Source of the DNA: Allobosea sp.
GTDB taxonomy: Bacteria; Pseudomonadota; Alphaproteobacteria; Rhizobiales; Beijerinckiaceae
NCBI GenBank assembly: GCA_024231975.1
Contig: JAAEQB010000012.1
Coordinates: forward strand, 372,001-436,000
Direction of reading: 5' to 3'
DNA: 64,000 nt
Shown here: in pieces, positions 41,629 through 49,980 of the stretch
Numbering within the stretch: position 1 is the stretch's first letter
How the letters are laid out: each line of letters begins with the position of its first letter
Translations under genes and position numbers: made by a program
Notes under the pieces: model-generated
What the model saw: only the letters and a program-made list of their open reading frames with translations
Databases searched by the model: none
Told to the model about the DNA's origin: nothing

Positions 41629-42819
41629 ATGGCTTCGCTCGGCATCGGCATTCTTGGCGTCGGTATTCTTGGCGACACGCTCGACTGGCCCTTCTTCGAG
41701 GCGCATCACCGCGACTTCGCGGAGCGACTTTCCACCTGGGCCGACGCCACCTTGCCCGGCCTGCCGCATGACGACGTCGACGAGGCCTGCAGGGCCCGCG
41801 TGAAGGCGCTGGGCGCAGCCGGTTTCCTCAAGGCAGCGGTGCCGGCCGAATATGGCGGTCTGCATGCCGCGCTCGATGTGCGCACGCTCTGCCTCGCCCG
41901 CGAGATCCTCGCCGCCCGCGACGGGCTCGCCGATTTTGCCTTCGCCATGCAGGGGCTCGGCACCGGCTCGATCAGCGTCGCCGGCTCGGCCGAGATGAAG
42001 GCGCGTATCCTGCCAGCGGTGGCGCGCGGCGAGAGCATCGCCGCCTTCGCCCTCTCCGAGAAGGAGGCCGGCTCCGACGTCGCAGCGCTGGCGACCTCGG
42101 CGAGGCCGGACGGCAATACTCATGTCCGCCTCGACGGCGAGAAGACCTGGATCTCGAATGGCGGCATCGCCGACCATTACGTCGTCTTCGCCCGCTCCGG
42201 CGAGGCGCCGGGTGCACGTGGCCTCTCCGCCTATCTGGTCGAGGCCGATACGCCCGGCCTTACCATCGCCGAGCGCATCGACGTGATCGCGCCGCACCCG
42301 CTCGCGACGCTGCGCTTCGATAGCTGCCGCATCCCCGCAGCGAACCGCATCGGCGGGCCGGGCGATGGCTTCAAGGTGGCGATGGCGACGCTCGACATCT
42401 TCCGCTCGACGGTCGGTGCCGCCGCGCTCGGCTTCGCCCGCCGGGCCCTGCACGAGACGGTCTCACACGCCAAGAACCGCAAGCTCTTCGGCGGCACGCT
42501 CGGCGACCTCCAGCTCTCGCAGGCGGCGATCGCCGACAGCGCGACCGAGGTCGATGCTGCCGCCCTCCTCGTCTACCGCGCCGCCTGGACCAAGGATCGG
42601 GGCGCTGCCCGCGTCACCCGTGAGGCGGCGCTAGCCAAACTGGTCGCAACCGAGAATGCCCAGAAGGTGATCGACCGCGCCGTGCAGATCCATGGCGGGC
42701 TCGGCGTCACCCGCGGGGTCAAGGTCGAGGAACTCTATCGCGAGATCAGGGCGCTCAGGATCTACGAGGGCGCCAGCGAGGTGCAGAAGGTCGTGATCGC
42801 GCGCGACCTGCTGAAGTAA
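41629..42819 (+). CDS. Acyl-CoA dehydrogenase
   Basis: A 396-residue FAD acyl-CoA dehydrogenase. FALSEKEAGSDVAAL (about 139-153) and KTWISNGG (about 173-180) are the flavin-binding signatures; the C-terminal part has QIHGGLGVTRGVKVEELYREIRALRIYEGASEVQ split over about 349-383. The N-terminus is odd: GIGILGVGILGD comes from an imperfect 15-bp tandem duplication (41647-41676), so residues 5-15 may be an expansion rather than conserved sequence. It is in the same operon as the hydratase and CoA ligase, where it would oxidise an alicyclic or acyl-CoA intermediate. Confidence 0.9.
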   Translation: MASLGIGILGVGILGDTLDWPFFEAHHRDFAERLSTWADATLPGLPHDDVDEACRARVKALGAAGFLKAAVPAEYGGLHAALDVRTLCLAREILAARDGLADFAFAMQGLGTGSISVAGSAEMKARILPAVARGESIAAFALSEKEAGSDVAALATSARPDGNTHVRLDGEKTWISNGGIADHYVVFARSGEAPGARGLSAYLVEADTPGLTIAERIDVIAPHPLATLRFDSCRIPAANRIGGPGDGFKVAMATLDIFRSTVGAAALGFARRALHETVSHAKNRKLFGGTLGDLQLSQAAIADSATEVDAAALLVYRAAWTKDRGAARVTREAALAKLVATENAQKVIDRAVQIHGGLGVTRGVKVEELYREIRALRIYEGASEVQKVVIARDLLK

Positions 42820-42843
42820 GGCCGAGAGAGCCAGGGGAACGAG

Positions 42844-44487
42844 ATGGGTACCGCAGATTTCATGCGGTCGGGACATGTCGACAGTTTCGCGCGGGACAAC
42901 CTGCCGCCGCGCGAGAGCTGGCCGCGCCTCGACCTCGCAGCCGCCGGGCTGAGCTATCCGGAGCGACTGAACGTCGTCACCGAATTCGTCGATCGCCATG
43001 TCGCGGAGGGGCGTGGGGCTCGCGATGCGGTGATCGGACCGAGCGAGAGCTGGAGCTATCAGGCGCTCGCCGACACCGTGAACCGCATCGCCAATGTGCT
43101 GACGCGCGATCTCGGCATGGTGCCCGGCAACCGCGTGCTGCTGCGCGCCGCCAACACGCCGATGATGGTCGCGACCTATTTCGCGGTGCTGAAGGCCGGC
43201 GGCGTCGTAGTCGCGACCATGCCGATGCTGCGCGCCGGCGAGCTGGCCTACCCGATCCGCAAGGCGAAGATCGGGCTCGCGCTCTGCGACGCCACACTGG
43301 TCGACGAACTCAAGGCAGCACAACAGCTTGCGCCGGAACTCTCGACCGTCGTCACATGGAGCGACGGTGCGCTCGAAGCCCTGATGGCGAAAGCCGGCTA
43401 TGAGGTTTTCGAGCCGGCTGACACGGCTCAGGACGATGTCTGCCTGATTGCCTTCACCTCCGGCACCACCGGCGAGCCAAAGGGCACGATGCATTTCCAG
43501 CGCGACCTGCTGGCGATCTGCGATGCCTATGGCGCGCGCGTGCTGCAGGCAGCTCCGGACGACCGCTTCATCGGCTCGCCGCCGCTCGCTTTCACCTTCG
43601 GCCTCGGCGGCATCGTGCTCTTCCCCTTGCGGATCGGCGCCGCCTGCGTGCTGCCGGCCAAGGTCGCACCGCCCGACCTTGCCGAAGCGATCGAGCGCTA
43701 TCGTGCGACGGTCTGCTTCACCGCGCCGACCGCCTATCGCGCCATGCTCGGCAAGCTCGGCGAGCGCGACCTGTCATCGCTGCGCATCTGCGTCTCGGCC
43801 GGCGAAGCCTTGCCGAAGGCGACCTTCGATGCCTGGCAAGCAGCGACCGGGCTGCCGCTGATGGACGGCATCGGCGCAACCGAGATGCTGCACATCTTCA
43901 TCGGCGCGCCGCGCGAGACAATCCGGCCCGGCTCGACCGGCCTGCCGGTGCCCGGCTACGAGGCGAAGATCGTCGACGAGGATGGCAAGGAGGTGCCGGA
44001 CGGCACGCCCGGGCGGCTCGCCGTACGTGGCCCGACCGGCTGCCGCTATCTCGCCGACCCGCGCCAGGCCAAATACATCCTCGATGGCTGGAACGTCACC
44101 GGCGACACCTATCTGCGCGATGGCGACGGCTATTTCTGGTACCAGGCCCGCTCCGACGACATGATCATCTCGGCCGGCTACAACATCGCCGGGCCCGAGG
44201 TCGAAGCCTGCCTGCTGAGCCACCCGGCCGTGGCCGAATGCGGCGTCGTCGGCGCGCCCTGCCCCGAGCGCGGCCAGATCGTGAAGGCCTATGTGCTGCT
44301 GCGCGATGGCTTCAGCGGCGATGCCGCACTGGCCAAGGCGCTGCAGGACCATGTCAAGGCGTCGATCGCGCCCTACAAATACCCACGCGCCATCGCCTTC
44401 GTGACAACCCTGCCGAAGACCTCTACCGGGAAGCTGCAGCGTTTCGCCCTGCGCGAGATCGCGCGCCAGGAAGCCTCGGCTTCCTGA
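42844..44487 (+). CDS. Aryl-CoA ligase, benzoate-CoA ligase family (2-aminobenzoate-CoA ligase-like)
   Basis: A 547-residue acyl-adenylate enzyme that should activate an aromatic acid with ATP and CoA. Motifs: AFTSGTTGEPKGT (about 203-215, A3), GIGATEMLHIF (about 343-353, A5), the GDTYLRDGDGYFWYQARSDDM region split over about 420-440 (A7/A8), and the catalytic Lys in KTSTGKLQR (about 525-533). The N-terminal SFARDNLPPRE segment resembles 2-aminobenzoate-CoA ligases. Next to a monooxygenase/reductase of the aminobenzoyl-CoA type, 2-aminobenzoate is the preferred substrate; benzoate or salicylate are alternatives. Confidence 0.87.
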   Translation: MGTADFMRSGHVDSFARDNLPPRESWPRLDLAAAGLSYPERLNVVTEFVDRHVAEGRGARDAVIGPSESWSYQALADTVNRIANVLTRDLGMVPGNRVLLRAANTPMMVATYFAVLKAGGVVVATMPMLRAGELAYPIRKAKIGLALCDATLVDELKAAQQLAPELSTVVTWSDGALEALMAKAGYEVFEPADTAQDDVCLIAFTSGTTGEPKGTMHFQRDLLAICDAYGARVLQAAPDDRFIGSPPLAFTFGLGGIVLFPLRIGAACVLPAKVAPPDLAEAIERYRATVCFTAPTAYRAMLGKLGERDLSSLRICVSAGEALPKATFDAWQAATGLPLMDGIGATEMLHIFIGAPRETIRPGSTGLPVPGYEAKIVDEDGKEVPDGTPGRLAVRGPTGCRYLADPRQAKYILDGWNVTGDTYLRDGDGYFWYQARSDDMIISAGYNIAGPEVEACLLSHPAVAECGVVGAPCPERGQIVKAYVLLRDGFSGDAALAKALQDHVKASIAPYKYPRAIAFVTTLPKTSTGKLQRFALREIARQEASAS

Positions 44488-44511
44488 TTATTGCTTGAGA
44501 AAGATCACATC

Positions 44512-44943
44512 ATGACCAGCGGCACGCCGCCCACCGATCCTGTTTCGCGCCGCGCCCGCGCCGTCCTGCCCGAAGGCTGGCCGCAGCCGCGCGGCTATGC
44601 CAACGGCATGGTCGCCGAAGGCAAGGTACTGATGACAGGCGGCCTTGTCGGCTGGGATGCCGAGGGCGTCTTCGCCAAGGGCTTCGTCGCGCAGGTCGGT
44701 CAGACGCTCGCCAACATCAAGGCCGTGGTCGAGGCCGGCGGCGGCAAGGTCGAGGATATCGTGCGGCTGACCTGGTATGTCACCGACATCGAAGCCTATC
44801 GCAACAGCCTTGCCGAGCTCGGGCCGGCCTACCGCGCCAATTTCGGCCGGCATTTCCCGGCCATGGCGGTGGTCGCCGTCGCCGCACTGGTGGAGCCGGA
44901 AGCGATGGTCGAGATCGAGGCAACGGCAGTGCTGGCAGGCTGA
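44512..44943 (+). CDS. Rid-family protein (RidA-like) lacking the catalytic arginine
   Basis: A 143-residue YjgF/Rid-fold protein (GLVGWDAEGVFAKGFVAQV, then VRLTWYVTD and VEIEATAVLAG). True RidA imine deaminases have an Arg in a PARxxV motif; here the matching segment is FPAMAVVAV, so the Arg is Met. It may therefore not hydrolyse free imines like RidA. Rid proteins are recurrent in aminobenzoate-type clusters, where ring-derived enamines arise. It is the last gene of the operon, 24 bases after the ligase. Confidence 0.86.
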   Translation: MTSGTPPTDPVSRRARAVLPEGWPQPRGYANGMVAEGKVLMTGGLVGWDAEGVFAKGFVAQVGQTLANIKAVVEAGGGKVEDIVRLTWYVTDIEAYRNSLAELGPAYRANFGRHFPAMAVVAVAALVEPEAMVEIEATAVLAG

Positions 44944-45028
44944 ATCCCTCCGTAGGAATTTACCAAGAATTAGCCACGATACTCGACGGCGCCGCCTGAT
45001 CCGGGCGGTGAATCGTCAGGAGTATCGC

Positions 45029-45682
45029 ATGACGAGTATCAGCGGCGCTGGGGGCTTTCGCCCGCCACCGCCAGGAAAGCCGCCGAGCTTCGACAAGCTC
45101 GACGGCAATAGCGACGGGGTGCTCAACCTCGCCGAATTCTCCGCAGGCGCGCCGAAAGGCGCCGACAGCGCCAAGACAGAGAAACTGTTCAAGGCGATGG
45201 ACACCGACCAGGACGGTTCGGTCAGCAAGGCGGAATCGGACGCCTTCAAGGCCAAGGCGGAGAAGGCCGACCAGCAGATGCAGGCGCTCCTGCTGATGCT
45301 CCAGTCGGACACGGCCAACGCCAAGACGACGGCCAAGACCGACGCCAAGGATGGCGAGGACAAGAACTACTTCGCCAAGCTCGATGCCAATTCAGACGGC
45401 AGCGTCGCCAAGGACGAATTCCTGAAGGCGGTCGCACCCGACGGAGACAGCTCGAACGGCCTGCTCAGCCGTCTCTTTGCCGCGATGGATGCGGACAAGG
45501 ACGGCAAGGTCTCCAAGGAGGAGATGGCCGACTTCAAGAAACAGATGGAGGAACGGGCCTCGCACCGGCCGCCTCCGCCACCGCCGCCGGCTGAGATCAC
45601 CGGCGCGTCGGAAGCCTATGGCCAGACCTACCAGCTCGGAGCAAAGGCTTCCGCTGGCGCGACCTATTCCCAGGCGGCTTAG
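45029..45682 (+). CDS. EF-hand calcium-binding protein
   Basis: A 217-residue protein with four EF-hand loops: DGNSDGVLNLAE (about 28-39), DTDQDGSVSKAE (about 58-69), DANSDGSVAKDE (about 118-129) and DADKDGKVSKEE (about 153-164). Each has the D-x-D/N-x-D-G pattern. A Thr/Lys/Ala/Asp linker separates the pairs; a polyproline run (about 184-191) follows, with a Gly/Ala/Tyr tail. No signal peptide is evident. CAGGAGTATCGC precedes the ATG. Role unknown; a calcium sensor or buffer is the family expectation. Confidence 0.85.
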   Translation: MTSISGAGGFRPPPPGKPPSFDKLDGNSDGVLNLAEFSAGAPKGADSAKTEKLFKAMDTDQDGSVSKAESDAFKAKAEKADQQMQALLLMLQSDTANAKTTAKTDAKDGEDKNYFAKLDANSDGSVAKDEFLKAVAPDGDSSNGLLSRLFAAMDADKDGKVSKEEMADFKKQMEERASHRPPPPPPPAEITGASEAYGQTYQLGAKASAGATYSQAA

Positions 45683-45697
45683 TCACCGCTTGCGCAA

Positions 45698-45725
45698 CGC
45701 CGGGCCGGCAGAAGGCCGTCCGGCG
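45698..45725. terminator. Hairpin between convergent EF-hand and cysN genes
   Basis: CGCCGGGC (45698-45705) pairs with GTCCGGCG (45718-45725), with one G-U pair. It lies in the 53-base gap where the EF-hand gene and cysN converge, so it may serve both strands. Confidence 0.45.
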
Positions 45726-45735
45726 CTCTTAAGTC

Positions 45736-47364
45736 TCAGATTCCCGCCCCGTCATAGAGTGCAGGCGGCGCCCTTCTCGCCCACAGCCGGGCATGCAAAC
45801 CCTTCAGCAGCGGACGCAGCACGATATCGCCGAGCCCTAGCGCGGCTGCCAGAGCCCATTGTCCAGTTGGGAGCGCCACGGCGGCGAAGACGAACAGCCC
45901 GCTCGCCAGACGCCAGCTCACCGCCTCCAGCCAGGCGCGCCGCTCCTGAGCCCCACGCCAGCCGACGAGACGCAGCGCGGTGCGGGCTATCCCCCCCGTT
46001 TCAGCACTCGAGCGAGCCTTATTCGGAGCCGCACGCGTCTCGACGAAGCCGAAGGCGACCGTCTGGTTGCCGAGCCTGTCGATCAGGATGAAGCCGCCGA
46101 GTTCGCGGCTGCTTGTGTAGTCGAGCACTGCGAGCTGCCGGTCGAGCGTCAGCGTCGCCAGGCCGATGCCGTTCATGGCGAGGCTCTCGGCCGGCGCCTC
46201 GGCATAGCTCTCGATATCGACGCTGTGATGCAGCCGCACGATCTGGGCGTTGGCGGTCGCCGTGGCGAGCTTGAGGATGAACTCGCCGCCTTCGCGCAAG
46301 GCCGCCTCGCCGGTCCAGAGCAGGCGCGCCTGCAGCTCCTGCTTCACCACCGGGGCATGCGTGACCGAAGCGATGACGTCGCCGCGCGAGATGTCGATCT
46401 CGTCGGCGAGCGTCACGGTCACAGATTGCCCGGCGCTGGCCTGCGAGACATCGCCTGATGGCGCAAGGACGCGGGCGATCGTGCTGCGGCGGCCGGAGGG
46501 CAATGCCGCGACCGCATCGCCGACACGCACGCGCCCACGCGCGACCGTGCCGGCAAAGCCGCGGAAGTCGAGATCGGGCCGATTGACCCATTGCACCGGC
46601 AGCGCGAAGCCAGCCTCGACCTCAGCCTCGGCGGTGACCACGACGGATTCGAGCAGCGGCAACAGCGCCGGCCCGCGATACCAGGGCGTCAGCCTGGAGA
46701 GGCTGGTGACGTTCTCGCCGTCGCGGGCCGAGACCGGGACGAAGTCGATGCTGGCGAAGCCCAGGCCCGCGACCGCCTTGCGATAGTCCTGCTCGATCTG
46801 GCGGAAGACCGCCTCGTCATAGCCGACCAGATCCATCTTGTTGACGGCGACGACGACATGACGGACGCCGACCAGGGAGACGATGAAGGAGTGCCGCCGC
46901 GTCTGCGGCAGCAGGCTCTTGCGAGCGTCGATCAGGATGATGGCGAGATCGGCGGTCGAGGCGCCGGTCGCCATGTTGCGGGTATACTGCTCGTGGCCGG
47001 GCGTGTCGGCGACGATGAAGCTGCGCTGGTCGGTCGAGAAATAGCGATAGGCGACATCGATGGTGATGCCCTGCTCGCGCTCGGCCGAGAGTCCATCGAC
47101 AAGGAGGGCGAAGTCCGGCGCCGCGCCTTGCGTGCCGAACTTGCGGGAATCTGAGTCGAGCGCGGTGAGCTGGTCGTCGAAGACCGCGCCAGCCTCGTAG
47201 AGGATGCGGCCGATCAGCGTCGACTTGCCGTCGTCGACCGAGCCGCAGGTGATGAAGCGCAGGAGCGCACGAGCGCTGCCCTCGGTGTTCTGGCCCTGGT
47301 CATTAGCGGGATGCGGCTGGCCAGCCGGAGCGGGCTGGCCCTTCAACTTTGCGAGCGCCGCCAT
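45736..47364 (-). CDS. cysN: Sulfate adenylyltransferase subunit 1 (CysN) with C-terminal DUF2061-like extension
   Basis: GTPase subunit of ATP sulfurylase, which with CysD makes APS from sulfate. The GTPase motifs are GSVDDGKS (about 41-48), DTPGHEQY (about 119-126) and NKMDLVGYDEA (about 173-183), followed by EF-Tu-like beta-barrel domains to about 430. The 542-residue chain is longer than CysN alone. Residues about 474-530 (LEAVSWRLASGLFVFAAVAL, then GDIVLRPLLKGLHARLWAR) look like a two-helix DUF2061 membrane module, in the place where other species fuse an APS kinase. It overlaps cysD by one base. Confidence 0.93.
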   Translation of the reverse strand: MAALAKLKGQPAPAGQPHPANDQGQNTEGSARALLRFITCGSVDDGKSTLIGRILYEAGAVFDDQLTALDSDSRKFGTQGAAPDFALLVDGLSAEREQGITIDVAYRYFSTDQRSFIVADTPGHEQYTRNMATGASTADLAIILIDARKSLLPQTRRHSFIVSLVGVRHVVVAVNKMDLVGYDEAVFRQIEQDYRKAVAGLGFASIDFVPVSARDGENVTSLSRLTPWYRGPALLPLLESVVVTAEAEVEAGFALPVQWVNRPDLDFRGFAGTVARGRVRVGDAVAALPSGRRSTIARVLAPSGDVSQASAGQSVTVTLADEIDISRGDVIASVTHAPVVKQELQARLLWTGEAALREGGEFILKLATATANAQIVRLHHSVDIESYAEAPAESLAMNGIGLATLTLDRQLAVLDYTSSRELGGFILIDRLGNQTVAFGFVETRAAPNKARSSAETGGIARTALRLVGWRGAQERRAWLEAVSWRLASGLFVFAAVALPTGQWALAAALGLGDIVLRPLLKGLHARLWARRAPPALYDGAGI

Positions 47365-48266
47365 CAGAAATAGCCTTCCTGCTTCTTCTGCTCCATCGAG
47401 CCGGAGCCGTCATGGTCGATGACACGCCCCTCGCGCTCGGAAGAGCGCGACGCCCGCATTTCCGCGATGATATCTGTGAGGTTCGCCGCCTCGCTCTCAA
47501 CCGCACCGGTCAGCGGGTAGCAGCCGAGCGTGCGGAAGCGGACCATGCGGGTTTCGAGCTGCTCGCCGGGCAGCAGCTCCATGCGCTCGTCGTCGCGCAT
47601 GATCCAGGCGCCGTTCCGGCGAACCACCGGGCGCGGCGCGGCGAAATAGAGCGGCACCACCGGGATGTTCTCGAGCGCGATGTAGTCCCAGACGTCCTTC
47701 TCGGTCCAATTGGACAGCGGGAAGACGCGGAAGCTCTCGCCCTGAGCCTTGCGCGTGTTGAACAGCCGCCAGGGCTCGGGCCGCTGGTTCTTCGGGTCCC
47801 AGCGATGCTGGGCCGAGCGCAGCGAGAACACCCGCTCCTTGGCCCGGCTCTTCTCCTCGTCACGCCTGGCGCCGCCGAAGGCCGCGTCGAAGCCATGCTT
47901 GTCGAGGGCCTGCTTCAGCCCTTGCGTCTTCATCACGTCAGTGTGCAGGCGCGAGCCAGAGGCGAATGGGCTGACGCCGGCGCGCACGCCCTCCTCGTTG
48001 ATATGCACGATCAGGTCGAGCCCGAGCCGGCTGGCGGTCTGGTCGCGGAAGGCGATCATGTCCCGGAACTTCCAGGTCGTATCGACATGGAGCAGCGGAA
48101 ATGGCGGTTTGCCGGGATAGAACGCCTTCATGGCGAGGTGCAGCAGAACAGCCGAGTCCTTGCCGATCGAATAGAGCAGAACCGGCTTCTCACAGGTCGC
48201 AGCAACCTCGCGGATGATGAAGATCGCCTCGGCTTCGAGCTTCTGCAGATGACTGAGCTGGATCAC
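47364..48266 (-). CDS. cysD: Sulfate adenylyltransferase subunit 2 (CysD)
   Basis: Catalytic subunit of ATP sulfurylase. It is 300 residues long with the PP-loop motif YSIGKDSAVLLHL (about 28-40), the GGARRDEEKSRAKER segment (about 130-144) and the C-terminal TGAVESEA region. The start is a GTG: GGAGGTTGTGGC precedes it, it overlaps the end of cysH by 4 bases, and homology begins at once. No ATG occurs nearby in frame. Confidence 0.95.
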   Translation of the reverse strand: MIQLSHLQKLEAEAIFIIREVAATCEKPVLLYSIGKDSAVLLHLAMKAFYPGKPPFPLLHVDTTWKFRDMIAFRDQTASRLGLDLIVHINEEGVRAGVSPFASGSRLHTDVMKTQGLKQALDKHGFDAAFGGARRDEEKSRAKERVFSLRSAQHRWDPKNQRPEPWRLFNTRKAQGESFRVFPLSNWTEKDVWDYIALENIPVVPLYFAAPRPVVRRNGAWIMRDDERMELLPGEQLETRMVRFRTLGCYPLTGAVESEAANLTDIIAEMRASRSSEREGRVIDHDGSGSMEQKKQEGYF

Positions 48267-49063
48267 GCCACAACCTCCGCGGCCGGCTTCGACCGCACCA
48301 ACCGTCCATCGGGACCGACATGCAGGCCGCATTCCTTGGCGGCCTCCTCTTCCCACCACCAGCGCCCGGCCCGCTCCGGCTCGCCCGGCTGGATAGCGCG
48401 GGTACAGGGCTGGCAGCCGATCGACAGGAAACCCCGCTCGTGCAGCGGGTTGAGTGGGACGTCGTGCTCGCGGGCGAAGGCCAGCGCCTGATCGCGCGAC
48501 CAGTCGAGCAGCGGATTGAGCTTGATCAGACCGCGCTCCCCATCAGCCTCGGCGAGCGTGACACCACCGCGTGCGGCCGACTGGTCGGCGCGCAGGCCGG
48601 TGATCCAGGCCGCGGCACCGGCGAGCGCGCGGCCAAGCGGCTCGACCTTGCGGACATTGCAGCAGGCCTTGCGGGCCTCGGTCGAATTGTAGAAGCCGTT
48701 GATGCCGTGGCCGCGCACGAAGGCTTCGACGGCATCGTGCCGCGGATAGAACGGCGTGATCGTGATGCCGTAGCGCGTCTCGGTCTCAGCCCAGAGCGCG
48801 TGGACCTCGCCGAAGAGCCGGCCGGTATCGAGCGTGACGATCTCGATCGGCAGGTTCTGGGTGGCGATCAGGTGGGTGACGACCTGGTCCTCCAGGCCGA
48901 AGCTGGTGGTGAAGACGAGACGGCCTGCAACTTGCCGCACCAGTCCCGCGAGGCGCTCGGCTGCATTCGACGTTCCGAACGCAGCATTGAGGTTTTCGGC
49001 CTGTTCCTGCAACTCGAACATGTGCTTGCTCTGCGCAGGCGAGACCCGCGCGGACGGCTCCAT
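48263..49063 (-). CDS. cysH: APS reductase, Fe-S type CysH
   Basis: Reduces adenylyl sulfate to sulfite. The 4Fe-4S cysteine pairs of APS-type reductases are both present, CCNVRK (about 137-142) and GCQPC (about 219-223), with the catalytic ECGLH near the C-terminus. The cluster distinguishes it from PAPS reductases and fits the absence of an APS kinase gene here. I chose the ATG at MEPSARV (GAGGGCGGC upstream); one 11 codons earlier lacks a ribosome binding site. It is the first gene of cysH-cysD-cysN; the 274-base upstream gap is AT-rich near 49110-49170. Confidence 0.93.
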   Translation of the reverse strand: MEPSARVSPAQSKHMFELQEQAENLNAAFGTSNAAERLAGLVRQVAGRLVFTTSFGLEDQVVTHLIATQNLPIEIVTLDTGRLFGEVHALWAETETRYGITITPFYPRHDAVEAFVRGHGINGFYNSTEARKACCNVRKVEPLGRALAGAAAWITGLRADQSAARGGVTLAEADGERGLIKLNPLLDWSRDQALAFAREHDVPLNPLHERGFLSIGCQPCTRAIQPGEPERAGRWWWEEEAAKECGLHVGPDGRLVRSKPAAEVVA

Positions 49064-49337
49064 GCCGCCCTCGCCTGCCACCACCTGCCGTACCATCGGT
49101 CAGTGGGATGTTCTGTAAATCGAACAATCCACATATAACCTGAATGCCGACCAATCAATTTACATCGAGTAGCGTGAAATTTCTTATTTCGAGGAGGAAG
49201 GAGAAGATCTTTCCCACGCTGCCCGATTTGCATGGCGAACACCGGCACGGCCGGCCCTCTGCGAAAGGAACTTTCGCTCCGGCGCCCGCGTTGAACGCGC
49301 ATGCAGGCTGACCCTGCAACACAACAGGGGGAACGTA

Positions 49338-49529
49338 ATGGCAAATTCCGCAAACCGGGCGGTCGAGAGCTTGCGCAAGGAACAGCGCGAGCAGCGCAAG
49401 GATGAGAAGAAGGCGGGCGGCTCGGCCGAAAAGCAGCTCGACAGGGCGCTGAAGGACACCTTTCCCGCTAGCGATCCCGTCGCGCCGCAAGTCCCGACCA
49501 AGCCCGGCGCCCCGAAGCGCCGCAGCTGA
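49338..49529 (+). CDS. Small highly charged protein, function unknown
   Basis: A 63-residue Lys/Arg/Glu/Ala-rich protein (KEQREQRKDEKKAGG) ending in the motif LDRALKDTFPASDPVAP. The DTFPASDPVA motif recurs in short alphaproteobacterial proteins of unknown role. CAGGGGGAACGTA precedes the ATG. Confidence 0.68.
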   Translation: MANSANRAVESLRKEQREQRKDEKKAGGSAEKQLDRALKDTFPASDPVAPQVPTKPGAPKRRS

Positions 49530-49584
49530 TGCTGACACGCTGAGTTGCGGACGCAACTACGCTACCCCATCTCGGCCTGACGAG

Positions 49585-49971
49585 ATGGAGATGCCTATGC
49601 CTGAACGTGCCAGAGTGGATGCCTTCATTGCCGCGGTCGTCAGCGGCGACCATGTCGGGGCGATACGCGACTTCTATACCGACGACGCCACGATGCAGGA
49701 GAACGCCAATGAGCCCCGCCGCGGCCGCGAGACGCTGATGGCGCATGAGGCGCATGCGCTGGAGCGGCTCAACAAGATGCATACGCATCCCCCCGTCGCG
49801 GTGGTGGTCGATGGCGACCATGTCGTGGTCCGCTGGATCTTCGATGCGACCGACAAGACGGGCGTCACGCGCCGGCTCGAAGAGCTCGCCTTCCAGCGCT
49901 GGCAGGGTGACCGCATCGCCGAAGAGCGCTTCTTCTATGATACCGGAAGCGCGTGGCAGGTCGTCAGCTGA
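49585..49971 (+). CDS. NTF2-like (SnoaL-type) protein
   Basis: A 128-residue protein with the SnoaL/NTF2 fold pattern: an N-terminal helix with FIAAVVSGDHVGAIRDFY, a TDDATMQE strand, then VVDGDHVVVRWIFDAT and RIAEERFFYD. Members are small enzymes or ligand binders; no function can be assigned. ATGs at codons 1, 3 and 5 are all possible. It converges with the M23 peptidase gene (9-base gap). Confidence 0.78.
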   Translation: MEMPMPERARVDAFIAAVVSGDHVGAIRDFYTDDATMQENANEPRRGRETLMAHEAHALERLNKMHTHPPVAVVVDGDHVVVRWIFDATDKTGVTRRLEELAFQRWQGDRIAEERFFYDTGSAWQVVS

Positions 49972-49980
49972 AACTGGGGC

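Noticed and set aside
49114..49164. TGTAAAT and ATTTACA half-sites upstream of cysH as a sulfur-regulator operator
   Set aside because: The half-sites are 37 bases apart in AT-rich DNA and match no operator I know; too weak to call.
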